Part shown: in pieces, positions 17,200 to 26,151 of the stretch
How positions within the stretch are numbered: the first letter of the stretch is position 1
Layout of the letters: each line of letters opens with the position of its first letter
Source: Tenacibaculum aiptasiae
Lineage (GTDB): Bacteria > Bacteroidota > Bacteroidia > Flavobacteriales > Flavobacteriaceae
Direction of reading: 5' to 3'
Assembly: GCF_008806755.1 (NCBI RefSeq)
Contig: NZ_WAAU01000003.1
Coordinates: 512,996-576,995, forward strand
Length of the DNA: 64,000 nt
Translations under genes and position numbers: made by a program
Notes under the pieces: model-generated
The model's database searches: none
Told to the model about the DNA's origin: nothing
Seen by the model: only the letters and a program-made list of their open reading frames with translations

Positions 17200-18324
17200 T
17201 TATAAAGCAAAAGTAGCAAGGTTCTCTAAAACACTGGTAATTTCTTCAAAAGAATTATAACTGTGTAAGCAAAAGCGTAGTCTTTCTTCCCCTTTGTTAA
17301 CAGTAGGAGATAAAATCGGTTTCACATCAAATCCTTTTTCTTGAAGCTTTTGAGCTATCAGTTTTACTTTTTCGTTTCCTGGAATAATACAACAATGGAT
17401 TGCGGATTCACTCTTAATAAAATTAAGATTTAAACGTTGTGTTTCTTTAGTGAAAAAGAGGATGTTCTTTTGTAATTGCTCTTTAAGTTTAGGGAGCTCT
17501 TTATAGGCAAAACTAATGGTGGCTACAGCATGAGGGGATAGGCCTGTGGTATAAATAAAACTTCTTGAGAAATTAATGAGATAATTTTTTAATTCATTAG
17601 AAGATATAATTGCAGCACCATGGCATCCTAATGCTTTTCCAAAAGTGACAATCCTAGCAAAAATATCATTGTGTATTTCTGTAGTTTCAACTAAACCTTT
17701 ATTGAAAACACCAATGGCATGAGCTTCATCAATTATTAAATAGGCTTTGTTGGTTTTACAAATCTGAACAATTTCTTTAAGATTTGGACTGTCTCCATCC
17801 ATAGAAAAAACAGATTCTGTTATCACATAAATTTCGTTATTGTTATTTGAGTCGTTCAGACGAATAATTTTTTCTTCTAAATCTAAAAGGTCATTATGTT
17901 TAAACTTATAAGCTTTAGCGTTTGAAAGTTGTATGCCATCTCGAATAGAAGCATGTATAAATTCGTCATATAAAATAATATCTCCACGTTGTGGGACGGA
18001 AGAGAAAAATCCGATGTTTGCATCATATCCAGAATTAAAAATTAGAGCAGATTCTGAATTGTGAAATTCAGCTAACTGTTTTTCAACTAGTGGGTATAAT
18101 TTATGGTTTCCAGATAAAAGTCTAGAACCAGTAGCTCCATTTTGTTTGATATTTTGCGCTACTAAAAATTGATGAACATTATTAAATACAATTTCTGATT
18201 TGGCTAAACCTAAATAGTCATTAGAAGAAAAATCAACTAAGTTAATTTCTTTTCCAAGTGATCTTAGAGAATTGTTTTCTTTACGTTGGAGTAATTTAGC
18301 AGTAAGTTTCTTAGGAAATGACAT
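17200..18324 (-). CDS. bioF: 8-amino-7-oxononanoate synthase
   Basis: PLP enzyme of the alpha-oxoamine synthase family; condenses pimeloyl-ACP/CoA with alanine to KAPA. The 374-residue protein has the glycine-rich GATGSRLLSGNHKLYPLVE motif (about 63-81), the cofactor residues D199 and H202 (IIDEAHAIGVF), and Schiff-base K230 (TFGKALGCHGA). Relatives include glycine C-acetyltransferase, but its position at the head of the bioD-bioA unit supports bioF. The start codon is 4 nt after a promoter box. Confidence 0.93.
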   Translation of the reverse strand: MSFPKKLTAKLLQRKENNSLRSLGKEINLVDFSSNDYLGLAKSEIVFNNVHQFLVAQNIKQNGATGSRLLSGNHKLYPLVEKQLAEFHNSESALIFNSGYDANIGFFSSVPQRGDIILYDEFIHASIRDGIQLSNAKAYKFKHNDLLDLEEKIIRLNDSNNNNEIYVITESVFSMDGDSPNLKEIVQICKTNKAYLIIDEAHAIGVFNKGLVETTEIHNDIFARIVTFGKALGCHGAAIISSNELKNYLINFSRSFIYTTGLSPHAVATISFAYKELPKLKEQLQKNILFFTKETQRLNLNFIKSESAIHCCIIPGNEKVKLIAQKLQEKGFDVKPILSPTVNKGEERLRFCLHSYNSFEEITSVLENLATFAL

Positions 18325-18328
18325 AGTG

Positions 18329-18336
18329 CAAAAATA
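18329..18336 (-). promoter_or_regulatory. -7 promoter box of the bioF operon, 4 nt before ATG
   Basis: TATTTTTG on the minus strand, ending 4 nt before the bioF start, predicting a leaderless bio mRNA. No operator like the E. coli BirA site is seen. Confidence 0.6.
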
Positions 18337-18339
18337 AAA

Positions 18340-18367
18340 AAAGACTTACAAATTTGTAAGTCTTTTT
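18340..18367. terminator. Terminator between the tRNA-Asn pair and bioF
   Basis: AAGACTTACA/TGTAAGTCTT stem, with T runs on both strands. In minus direction it starts right after the second tRNA and ends the tRNA transcript just before the bioF promoter. Confidence 0.8.
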
Positions 18368-18368
18368 G

Positions 18369-18442
18369 CTCCCCCTCTTGGACTCGAACCAAGGACCCTC
18401 TGATTAACAGTCAGATGCTCTAACCAACTGAGCTAAGGAGGA
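18369..18442 (-). tRNA. tRNA-Asn (GTT), copy 2
   Basis: A 74-nt cloverleaf read on the minus strand: 7-bp acceptor stem TCCTCCT/AGGGGGA with one G-T pair, D arm AGCTCAGTTGGTTAGAGC, anticodon loop CTGTTAA with anticodon GTT, T arm with TTCGAGT, discriminator G. CCA is not encoded. Second in the tandem pair, with 69 nt between copies. Confidence 0.97.
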
Positions 18443-18511
18443 ATGTTCTTATAGAACAAAATATGTATGTTGTAGAAATTATCGGCTCCTACGTTGCCTT
18501 TAGCATTTTAG

Positions 18512-18585
18512 CTCCCCCTCTTGGACTCGAACCAAGGACCCTCTGATTAACAGTCAGATGCTCTAACCAACTGAGCTAAGGAGGA
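18512..18585 (-). tRNA. tRNA-Asn (GTT), copy 1
   Basis: Base-for-base identical to the copy at 18369-18442. It is promoter-proximal in the minus direction, so both are probably cut from one precursor. The flanks differ beyond a few bases. Confidence 0.97.
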
Positions 18586-18617
18586 ATTTAAAACGAACTT
18601 GTTTTAAAATGCGAGTG

Positions 18618-18648
18618 CAAATTTAAGGGCTTTTTTTATATCTGCAAA
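18618..18648 (-). promoter_or_regulatory. Complete housekeeping promoter of the tRNA-Asn pair
   Basis: On the minus strand TTTG (18645-18648), a 19-nt spacer and TAAATTTG (18618-18625) match the Bacteroidota consensus TTTG-N19-TAnnTTTG exactly. The predicted start lies about 27 nt before the mature tRNA. It is the best promoter in the window. Confidence 0.8.
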
Positions 18649-18796
18649 TTATTTTTAATAAAAAATACAATTAATTTTATTTGATTCTGGTTTTCAGAAG
18701 TTTATTTTTCGTTATTTTTTAATACAAAGCTTCGAAGAGGGAGATTATGCTAGTTAAAATAAGCAAGAAAAAAAGTCTTGTTTTTACTAAAAGTTG

Positions 18797-18804
18797 TATT
18801 TTTG
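18797..18804 (+). promoter_or_regulatory. -7 promoter box of sucA-sucB
   Basis: TATTTTTG, with TTG 16 nt upstream (18778-18780). The leader would be about 35 nt. Confidence 0.5.
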
Positions 18805-18844
18805 TCAGCATTATTCTTATTGATAGAAAAGCATAAAAATATAT

Positions 18845-21571
18845 ATGGACAAGTTTTCGTTCTTAAACGCAGCACATTCAGGTTTTATAGGTGATTTGTA
18901 CGAACAATATCAGAAAAATCCTGATGCGGTGGAACCAAGTTGGAGAAGTTTTTTTCAAGGATATGATTTAGCAAACGAAAATTATTCGTTAACGGATGAT
19001 GAGGTTGCAATCGAAGTTCCTGAAGAAGTACGCAAAGAATTTTTGGTAATCGATTTAATTAATGGTTATCGTACTCGTGGACATTTGTTTACAAAAACAA
19101 ATCCAGTTCGTGATAGAAGAAAATATACACCTACTTTAGATATTGAAAATTTTGGACTGACAAAAGCTGATTTAAACACAGTTTTTAATGCAGGAGAAAT
19201 TTTAGGTATGGGGCCAAGCTCTTTATCAGAAATCATTTCACACCTAAAAGCAATTTATTGCGATAGTATTGGAGTGGAATATATGTATCTAAGAAACCCA
19301 GAGGAGTTAAAATGGTGGCAAAATCGTTTAAATAAAAATGATAATCACCCTAGTTACGACTTAGAGGCAAAAAAGTACATACTTACTAAACTGAATCAAG
19401 CTTCTACTTTTGAGAGCTTTTTACAAACAAAGTATGTAGGTCAAAAGCGTTTTTCTGTAGAAGGAGGGGAAACATTAATTCCTGGTATAAGTGTTGCACT
19501 TCGTGATGCTGCCGAGAAATATGGAGTAGAAGAATGTGTGTTAGGTATGGCACATCGTGGTCGTTTAAATACACTGGTAAATATTTTTAAGAAACCAGTT
19601 CGTGATTTATTTAGCGAGTTTGAAGGAAAAGATTTTGAAGATCAAGATATAGATGGAGATGTAAAATACCATTTAGGTTTAACTTTAAGTAAAGAATACA
19701 AAGGCGGACAGACAATGAAGATGAATTTGGTTCCAAATCCATCTCACTTAGAAACAGTTGATGCTGTAGCTGAAGGAATTGTTCGTGCTAAAATAGATTT
19801 AGATTATAAAGGAGATAATGGTAAGATTTTACCAATCTTAGTTCATGGAGATGCTGCTATTGCTGGACAAGGAATTGTTTATGAAGTAGGGCAAATGATG
19901 ACTTTAAATGGTTATAAAACTGGAGGTACTATTCATGTGGTAGTAAATAACCAGGTAGGTTTTACAACTAATTACTTAGATGCACGTTCTAGTACCTATT
20001 GTACAGATGTGGCTAAAGTAACATTATCACCAGTATTGCATGTAAATGCAGATGATGCAGAAGCAGTTTGTCATGCAATGGAAATGGCTGTAGAATATAG
20101 AACTAAGTTCAAAAAAGATATTTACATTGATCTTTTAGGTTATCGTAAATATGGACATAACGAAGGTGATGAACCTCGTTTTACTCAGCCAAAATTATAT
20201 AAAGCAATTTCTAAGCATAAAAATGCAAAAGAAATATATGCAGCAAAATTAGTTGAAGAAGGTAGTATTTCAACTGATTATGTAAAAGAAATTACAAATG
20301 AATTCAAAGCACATTTAGAAGCAGAATTTACAGAGTCTAAAAAGAAAACAACTTCTAAGATTCAGGAGTTCATGCCAGAAGTATGGGATGGATTTGTTCG
20401 TAAGCAATTACAAGATATGTTACAACCAGTAGATACTACTTATTCGGTTGAAGCATTAAAAGATATTGCTAAGGTAATATCAACAACTCCAGAAGGACAT
20501 AAATTTGTAAGAAAGGCAGAACGTATTTTGAAAGGTCGTGATAAAATGGTCTTTGAAGATAATATGTTAGACTGGGGAACGGCTGAAAATTTAGCCTACG
20601 GAACTTTATTAGAAGAAGGATATAATGTACGTATATCTGGAGAAGATGTAGAAAGAGGAACATTCTCGCATCGTCATGCAATTATGCGTGATGAAGAAAC
20701 ATTAGAACGTGTTAATTTATTAAATACAAATCCGAAAAATAAAGGAGAGATGACTATTTTCAACTCTCATTTATCAGAATATGGAGTATTAGGTTTTGAC
20801 TATGGGTATGCCATGGCAGCTCCAAATACGCTAACTATTTGGGAAGCTCAGTTTGGTGATTTTGCCAATGGAGCTCAAATTGTATTTGATCAATATATTT
20901 CATCGGCAGAAGATAAGTGGAAATTACAAAACGGATTAGTAATGTTATTGCCTCATGGGTACGAAGGTCAAGGACCGGAGCACTCATCGGCAAGAATTGA
21001 GCGTTTCTTACAATCATCGGCAATAGACAACTGGACTGTAGCGAATTGTTCTACACCAGCAAATATGTATCACATATTACGTCGTCAAATGAAACGTGAT
21101 TTTAGAAAACCTTTAGTAGTTTTTACACCTAAGAGTTTATTACGTTTACCAAAAGCAGTAAATCCTATAGAAGATTTAGCAAATGGAGCTTTCCAGGAAG
21201 TAATTGACGACACAGTTGATACTGCTAAAGTGAAAAAAATGGTATTCTGTACAGGTAAGTTCTACTATGATATGTTAGAAGAACGCGAGCGTTTAGGAAG
21301 AGAAGATATAGCATTAATTAGAATTGAACAATTATTCCCATTACATAACGATAAAATAAAGGAAGTAATGGATAGATATCCAAATGTAGAACGTTATGTT
21401 TGGGCACAAGAGGAACCAAAAAATATGGGTTCTTGGGGTTATATGTTAGAGCGTTTTGAATTAGCTAAATTAGAGTGTGCTTCGAGAGATTATCATTCGG
21501 CACCAGCAGCAGGTTCAAGTGCACGTTATAAGCGTCGCCACCAACGTGTGTTAGACAAAGTTTTTGATTAA
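18845..21571 (+). CDS. sucA: 2-oxoglutarate dehydrogenase E1 component
   Basis: Thiamine diphosphate-dependent decarboxylase of the TCA cycle, converting 2-oxoglutarate to a succinyl group on the E2 lipoyl arm. The 908-residue protein begins with the E2-binding-type segment FIGDLYEQYQKNPDAVEPSW, then shows AHRGRLNTLVNI (about 238-249), the ThDP fold region VHGDAAIAGQGIVYE (about 334-348) with NNQVGFTTN, and the C-terminal transketolase-like half with HGYEGQGPEHSSARIERFLQ. Length and order are normal. It is followed 34 nt later by sucB in one unit. Confidence 0.98.
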   Translation: MDKFSFLNAAHSGFIGDLYEQYQKNPDAVEPSWRSFFQGYDLANENYSLTDDEVAIEVPEEVRKEFLVIDLINGYRTRGHLFTKTNPVRDRRKYTPTLDIENFGLTKADLNTVFNAGEILGMGPSSLSEIISHLKAIYCDSIGVEYMYLRNPEELKWWQNRLNKNDNHPSYDLEAKKYILTKLNQASTFESFLQTKYVGQKRFSVEGGETLIPGISVALRDAAEKYGVEECVLGMAHRGRLNTLVNIFKKPVRDLFSEFEGKDFEDQDIDGDVKYHLGLTLSKEYKGGQTMKMNLVPNPSHLETVDAVAEGIVRAKIDLDYKGDNGKILPILVHGDAAIAGQGIVYEVGQMMTLNGYKTGGTIHVVVNNQVGFTTNYLDARSSTYCTDVAKVTLSPVLHVNADDAEAVCHAMEMAVEYRTKFKKDIYIDLLGYRKYGHNEGDEPRFTQPKLYKAISKHKNAKEIYAAKLVEEGSISTDYVKEITNEFKAHLEAEFTESKKKTTSKIQEFMPEVWDGFVRKQLQDMLQPVDTTYSVEALKDIAKVISTTPEGHKFVRKAERILKGRDKMVFEDNMLDWGTAENLAYGTLLEEGYNVRISGEDVERGTFSHRHAIMRDEETLERVNLLNTNPKNKGEMTIFNSHLSEYGVLGFDYGYAMAAPNTLTIWEAQFGDFANGAQIVFDQYISSAEDKWKLQNGLVMLLPHGYEGQGPEHSSARIERFLQSSAIDNWTVANCSTPANMYHILRRQMKRDFRKPLVVFTPKSLLRLPKAVNPIEDLANGAFQEVIDDTVDTAKVKKMVFCTGKFYYDMLEERERLGREDIALIRIEQLFPLHNDKIKEVMDRYPNVERYVWAQEEPKNMGSWGYMLERFELAKLECASRDYHSAPAAGSSARYKRRHQRVLDKVFD

Positions 21572-21605
21572 ATAAAGAAAGTATTTCAGAATAAAAATAA
21601 AAAAC

Positions 21606-22817
21606 ATGAGTGTTTTAGAAATGAAAGTTCCTTCTCCGGGGGAATCAATTACAGAAGTAGAAATCGCAACTTGGTTAGTTGAAGATGGAGATTATGTAGA
21701 AAAAGATCAACCTATTGCTGAAGTTGATTCTGACAAAGCAACGTTAGAGTTACCAGCAGAAGAGAGTGGAATTATTACTTTAAAAGCTGAAGAAGGTGAT
21801 GCAGTAGCAGTAGGAGCTGTAGTATGTCATATTGATATGAGTGCTGCAAAACCAGAAGGAGGAGCTGAAAAGAAAGAAGCTCCAAAAGCTGAGGAGAAAA
21901 AAGAAGCTCCAAAAGCAGAACCAGCTAAAGAAACTTATGCAACAGGAGCAGCATCTCCAGCAGCTAAGAAAATTTTAGCTGAAAAAGGAATTTCTGCTTC
22001 AGCAGTAAAAGGAACTGGTAAAGACGGTCGTGTAACTAAAGAAGATGCAGTAAAAGCTGTTCCTTCAATGGGAACTCAGCCAGCTAACGGTTCTAGAAGT
22101 TCAGAGCGTAAAAAATTATCAATGTTACGTCGTAAAGTGGCACAACGTTTAGTTTCTGTTAAAAATGAAACTGCAATGTTAACTACATTCAACGAGGTAA
22201 ACATGCAGCCAATTTTCGATTTACGTAATGAGTACAAAGAAGATTTTAAAGCTAAGCATGGAGTTGGTTTAGGATTTATGTCTTTCTTTACTTTAGCTGT
22301 TGTTAGAGCATTAAAAATGTACCCAGATGTAAACTCTATGATTGATGGAGATTACAAAATAAGTCACGACTTCCAAGATATTTCAATTGCAGTTTCAGGT
22401 CCAAAAGGATTAATGGTACCAGTAATTAGAAATGCAGAGAATTTATCATTTAGAGGAGTAGAAAGCGAAGTGAAGCGTTTAGCTTTACGTGCTCGTGATG
22501 GTCAAATTACTGTTGATGAAATGACAGGAGGAACTTTTACAATTACTAATGGTGGTGTATTCGGTTCTATGTTGTCAACACCAATCATCAATCCTCCACA
22601 AAGTGGAATTTTAGGAATGCACAACATTGTTAATCGTCCAATGGCTGTTAACGGTGAAGTTGTAATTCAACCAATTATGTATGTGGCTTTATCTTATGAT
22701 CACAGAATTATTGATGGACGTGAGTCTGTAGGTTTCTTAGTAGCTGTTAAAGAAGCATTAGAAAACCCAGTAGAGTTATTAATGGATAACAACCCTAAGA
22801 AAGCATTAGAAATGTAA
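21606..22817 (+). CDS. sucB: Dihydrolipoyl succinyltransferase (2-oxoglutarate dehydrogenase E2)
   Basis: Core of the 2-oxoglutarate dehydrogenase complex; transfers succinyl from lipoamide to CoA. The 403-residue protein has one lipoyl domain with Lys44 in [15 protein letters not shown], an Ala/Pro/Glu/Lys-rich linker with two near-identical KKEAPKAE units (about 86-104), an E3/E1-binding domain ([20 protein letters not shown], about 117-136) and the catalytic domain ending with H366 and D370 in [10 protein letters not shown]3 (lpd) is not in the window. Confidence 0.97.
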   Translation: MSVLEMKVPSPGESITEVEIATWLVEDGDYVEKDQPIAEVDSDKATLELPAEESGIITLKAEEGDAVAVGAVVCHIDMSAAKPEGGAEKKEAPKAEEKKEAPKAEPAKETYATGAASPAAKKILAEKGISASAVKGTGKDGRVTKEDAVKAVPSMGTQPANGSRSSERKKLSMLRRKVAQRLVSVKNETAMLTTFNEVNMQPIFDLRNEYKEDFKAKHGVGLGFMSFFTLAVVRALKMYPDVNSMIDGDYKISHDFQDISIAVSGPKGLMVPVIRNAENLSFRGVESEVKRLALRARDGQITVDEMTGGTFTITNGGVFGSMLSTPIINPPQSGILGMHNIVNRPMAVNGEVVIQPIMYVALSYDHRIIDGRESVGFLVAVKEALENPVELLMDNNPKKALEM

Positions 22818-22839
22818 TTTTTTCTTAGTTAATTATATA

Positions 22840-22868
22840 AAAATCCCGCTTTGGCGGGATTTTTTGTT
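22840..22868 (+). terminator. Terminator after sucB
   Basis: AATCCCGC/GCGGGATT 8-bp stem with a TTTG loop and a following T run, 24 nt after the stop. Confidence 0.93.
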
Positions 22869-22919
22869 TTTACGAGATTAATTACCTTTATCTTATATTT
22901 AGCTTTCTATATATAAAAC

Positions 22920-23798
22920 ATGATTAAAGAACTACCTAATTTATCGTTTCAGTCAAAATCGCCAGAAATAGAAGGTGTAGAGATAATCACATTAGAAAGT
23001 ATAGAAAAACAAAAGAATAGCTTAGATCATTTACCTGAAAAGCCTCATCAACTTGAGTTTTATCAGTTGGCATTTTATACAGAGGCAAATACAGAGCATT
23101 TGGTAGATTTTGTTTGGCATGAAGTACGAAAAAACTCAATAATATATGTATCAAAAGGACAAGTAAATGCTTTTAAATTTCAAGGAAATGTGAAAGGATT
23201 TTTAATTCTTTTTACAGAAGAATATTTTAAAAATCAGTTAAGTAATATTCCTCAAGATACAGCAATTAGATTACTAACTCCACAGCTTTTTTCTTCTCAA
23301 ATCCAAATTCCAGAAAGTTCAAATATTCCAAAATACATTGAGTTACTTTTTAATGAGTTTTATAAAACTTCTGAAGTATTTAATAGAAAACATATTATAG
23401 ATTCTCTATTCAATATTATTTTTTCAAAAGTAGAAGAAGTAAAAAGAAATCATACAAATTACATTAAAGAATCTGATAAGTTAACCCTCTTTTTATCTTT
23501 TCAAACAATACTAAAAAAGGATTTTACACTTAGTAGAAATGCAGTATACTATGCTGAAAAATTGAATATAACCTACAAACATTTGAATGTAGTTTGTAAA
23601 GAGATTATTTCTAAAACAGCAAAAGAGTATATAGATGATTTTATAATTTTAGAAGCTAAAAGAAATTTAGTGAATTCCACTATTAAAAGTACAGAATTAG
23701 CCTATCAAATGGGGTTTGAAGAATCCACTAATTTTGTAAAATACTTCAAAAAACATACGGGATTAACCCCTAATATATTTAAAAGAAACAATTTATAA
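22920..23798 (+). CDS. AraC-family transcription regulator
   Basis: A 292-residue protein with an N-terminal cupin-like sensing domain (about 45-140; HQLEFYQLAFYTEANTEHL and NSIIYVSKGQVNAFKFQG) and a C-terminal pair of helix-turn-helix motifs (AVYYAEKLNITYKHLNVVCK, then STELAYQMGFEESTNFVKYFKKHTGLTPNIFKR). It ends 100 nt before the tandem SnoaL lipoprotein gene on the same strand; the promoter region between them holds a striking direct repeat, so it may regulate that gene. The inducer is unknown. Confidence 0.9.
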   Translation: MIKELPNLSFQSKSPEIEGVEIITLESIEKQKNSLDHLPEKPHQLEFYQLAFYTEANTEHLVDFVWHEVRKNSIIYVSKGQVNAFKFQGNVKGFLILFTEEYFKNQLSNIPQDTAIRLLTPQLFSSQIQIPESSNIPKYIELLFNEFYKTSEVFNRKHIIDSLFNIIFSKVEEVKRNHTNYIKESDKLTLFLSFQTILKKDFTLSRNAVYYAEKLNITYKHLNVVCKEIISKTAKEYIDDFIILEAKRNLVNSTIKSTELAYQMGFEESTNFVKYFKKHTGLTPNIFKRNNL

Positions 23799-23850
23799 TT
23801 AAACAGGTTCGATATTAACCCTTTTATTCTCTAGGTTAACCTATACCAAA

Positions 23851-23889
23851 CTATCATTTCAAATTAGTTTTGTCCTATCATTTAAAATT
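23851..23889 (+). promoter_or_regulatory. Direct repeat flanking a -7 box: candidate AraC operator
   Basis: Two 15-nt copies (CTATCATTTCAAATT at 23851 and CTATCATTTAAAATT at 23875), 14 of 15 identical, with starts 24 nt apart. Between them lies a perfect -7 box TAGTTTTG (23865-23872) with no good -33 box. A palindrome GGTTAACC lies just upstream (23834-23841). This looks like a regulated, activator-dependent promoter. Confidence 0.55.
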
Positions 23890-23898
23890 TAAAAAAGG

Positions 23899-24777
23899 AT
23901 GAAACAAATAAGTATAGTATTACTAAGTGCAATAGTTTTAGTAAGCTGTGATACACCTCGTAAAAAGATAACAACGAAACCGATAACTAAAAAAGAAACA
24001 AAAATGGAGAATTTAAAAGGGATTGCACAGAAAGCACAAGAAGCTTTTTTCAAAGATTATAGTGTTGATGGAGTCAAAAAATATTTTGCAAAAAATTATA
24101 TACAACACAACCCACATGTTCCAACAGGAATTGAACCTGTGTTAGGTTTTTTACCAGTATTAAAAGAAGGAAAAACAACTTATACAACTCACAGAATTTT
24201 ACAAGACGGCGATTTTATAGTGTTCCATAACTCATATCATAATGCAGAACCATTTGGAGGAAAGGAAGTAGTTGCGTTTGATGTTTGGAGAATGGAAAAT
24301 GGTAAGGTTGCAGAACACTGGGATAATATTACTGTTAAAGTAGACAATACAGCAAGTGGACGATCGCAAGTAGATGGAGAAACAGCAATAACAGATATAG
24401 ATAAAACTAAAGCGAATAAAGAGATAGTAACCAATTTTGTAAATGATGTTTTGTTTGGTAAAGCTCCACAAAAAATAACTGAATATGTAAGTAGTGAAGA
24501 ATATTTACAGCATAATCCAATGGTGAAAGATGGTTTAACTGGATTAAATGAAGCAATAGAGTATTTGACATCACAGAATAACATGTTCAAATACCAAAAG
24601 CTTCACAAAGTATTAGGAGAAGGAAATTTTATACTAACCATGAGTGAGGGTGAATGGAATGGTAAACCTCAAGCATTTTACGATTTATTCAGATTGAAGA
24701 ATGGTAAAATTGTAGAACACTGGGATGTAATTCAAGAAATTCCGTCAGAAATGGCACATAAAAATGGTAAGTTTTAA
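23899..24777 (+). CDS. Lipoprotein with two tandem SnoaL-like domains
   Basis: A 292-residue protein with a lipoprotein signal (lipobox LVSC, Cys17). Two NTF2/SnoaL-like domains follow (about 40-150 and 170-290), clearly duplicated: YIQHNP...AFDVWRMENGKVAEHWDNI in the first matches YLQHNP...FYDLFRLKNGKIVEHWDVI in the second. Each keeps the family's QHNP and EHWD motifs. SnoaL relatives are cyclases, aldol-type enzymes or binding proteins; a membrane-anchored tandem form in the periplasm is less usual. The AraC gene just upstream is the likely regulator. Confidence 0.83.
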   Translation: MKQISIVLLSAIVLVSCDTPRKKITTKPITKKETKMENLKGIAQKAQEAFFKDYSVDGVKKYFAKNYIQHNPHVPTGIEPVLGFLPVLKEGKTTYTTHRILQDGDFIVFHNSYHNAEPFGGKEVVAFDVWRMENGKVAEHWDNITVKVDNTASGRSQVDGETAITDIDKTKANKEIVTNFVNDVLFGKAPQKITEYVSSEEYLQHNPMVKDGLTGLNEAIEYLTSQNNMFKYQKLHKVLGEGNFILTMSEGEWNGKPQAFYDLFRLKNGKIVEHWDVIQEIPSEMAHKNGKF

Positions 24778-24804
24778 CTACTCTTATTATTGTAATAGAT
24801 CAAA

Positions 24805-24830
24805 GCCTATACTGATGTATAGGTTTTTTG
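24805..24830 (+). terminator. Terminator after the SnoaL lipoprotein gene
   Basis: CCTATAC/GTATAGG stem, TGAT loop and a T run, about 28 nt after the stop. Confidence 0.85.
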
Positions 24831-24883
24831 ATTTTTATCCTGATTCATTGTAAATTAGTTAGTATCATTAAAATAAGTATGAT

Positions 24884-25366
24884 ATGAAAGAATTTGAGAA
24901 AGAAGAAGTGTTTATTCACCCATTAGCAGACGTAACTAGCACAGCTATTGGGGTTAAAACAAGGATTTGGCAATTTAGTGTAATTTTAAAAGGGGCGGTC
25001 ATAGGTACTAATTGTAATATATGCAGCCATAATTTTATAGAAAACGATGTTGTTTTAGGGGATAATGTTACTGTGAAGTCAGGAGTTTATTTATGGAATA
25101 GAATGAGAATAGAAGATGATGTTTTTATAGGTCCGAATGTTACATTTACAAATGATAAATATCCTAGGTCTAAGGTGTATTATTCAGAATATCAATCGGT
25201 TTTAATAAAGAAAGGAGCGTCTATAGGGGCAAATGCAACAGTTTTAGGAGGAGTTACAATAGGAGAAAAAGCAATGATTGGAGCAGGAAGCGTGGTGACT
25301 AAAGATGTTCCACCAGGGGAACTATGGGTTGGGAGTCCTGCGAAATTTGTCAGAAAAATATCCTAA
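24884..25366 (+). CDS. Hexapeptide-repeat N-acetyltransferase (WlbB/FdtC-like)
   Basis: A 160-residue left-handed beta-helix acyltransferase. Hexapeptide-type repeats run from about 10 to 60 and again after about 100 ([20 protein letters not shown], then [15 protein letters not shown]), with the end motif [10 protein letters not shown]. The [14 protein letters not shown] and FTNDKYPRS segments resemble enzymes that N-acetylate 3-amino sugars on nucleotide carriers (WlbB/WbpD, FdtC). Those normally sit in polysaccharide loci; here the gene stands alone, so the substrate is uncertain. Confidence 0.82.
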   Translation: MKEFEKEEVFIHPLADVTSTAIGVKTRIWQFSVILKGAVIGTNCNICSHNFIENDVVLGDNVTVKSGVYLWNRMRIEDDVFIGPNVTFTNDKYPRSKVYYSEYQSVLIKKGASIGANATVLGGVTIGEKAMIGAGSVVTKDVPPGELWVGSPAKFVRKIS

Positions 25367-25377
25367 AAGTATAATGT

Positions 25378-25413
25378 AAAAAAAACGGAAAAACACTATT
25401 GCTTTTCCGTTTT
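25378..25413. terminator. Bidirectional terminator between the acetyltransferase and DUF547 genes
   Basis: AAAACGGAAAA/TTTTCCGTTTT stem with a 10-nt loop, between two converging genes; T-rich on both strands. Confidence 0.8.
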
Positions 25414-25440
25414 GAGTGATAATTTAAGGGAGGGGATATG

Positions 25441-26151
25441 TTATTTTCCGTTTAAATTCCAATTATATTCTAAGTATACAACTTCCGCATTGTCGTTAAC
25501 TTGTATGTCTGAATACTTATTAATATAATCAATTAAAGAATGTTTTATAGTGAAATCTTCTTGATACCATTCGAACATCTTAGAAACTTCAACTTTGTTT
25601 ATAGTAATTTTATTTTTAGTAGGATCATTAATAAAGCCTTTCATTAATTCTTCTAATTTTGAATCAATATTTTTAGCTGTAAAGGCATAATTAGCGAATC
25701 TTGGACCAGATTTAGAAGCAGCATTTATAGCAACGTGAATTCTTGGGTCGTCATGCCATCTACGTAATATTTTATGCTCAATATAGTCAAGTGAATAAGT
25801 TTTGTTACCAACTACAGCAAATGGTATTTTCCATGCATTTCTACCTTTTCTCTTAATATCAGTAATCTTTTTTAAAGGATAACTATCTAAGATTAATTTA
25901 ATAGTGTAAGCATTATAGGCATTAATCCAAAAAGCTTTTGCTCTTGCTGTCGACCAATTTTTTCCTGGTACAGTTTTTTTCAAATGCTTTAAATAAAGAT
26001 CTAATAATGCACGGTTTTTTCTAAGCCCTTTATAATCTACATCTCCTTGTGAATTAACATAAGTTTTAAGAAGGGCATTAAATACATCTGTTTGTGATTG
26101 CGACTGAATACTAACGAATAATAGACAGAAAAGGATAATAGTTTTTCGCAT
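25441..26151 (-). CDS. Exported DUF547 protein
   Basis: A 236-residue protein with a signal peptide (cleavage near SQSQ, residue 20). It carries the DUF547 domain: AFWINAYNAYTIKLILDSYP (about 69-88), SLDYIEHKILRRWHDDPRIHVAINAASKSGP (about 118-148), then LEELMKGFINDP. The conserved H-x-A-x-N-x-x-x-x-S-x-P suggests an enzymatic site, but no activity is established for the family. On the minus strand the start is 4 nt after AAAATTTG, a near match to the promoter box. Confidence 0.87.
   Translation of the reverse strand: MRKTIILFCLLFVSIQSQSQTDVFNALLKTYVNSQGDVDYKGLRKNRALLDLYLKHLKKTVPGKNWSTARAKAFWINAYNAYTIKLILDSYPLKKITDIKRKGRNAWKIPFAVVGNKTYSLDYIEHKILRRWHDDPRIHVAINAASKSGPRFANYAFTAKNIDSKLEELMKGFINDPTKNKITINKVEVSKMFEWYQEDFTIKHSLIDYINKYSDIQVNDNAEVVYLEYNWNLNGK

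Noticed and set aside
18369..18585. Tandem identical tRNA genes as attL/attR of a small integrated element
   Set aside because: Only 69 nt lie between the two complete tRNAs and no integrase is nearby; a plain gene duplication explains it.
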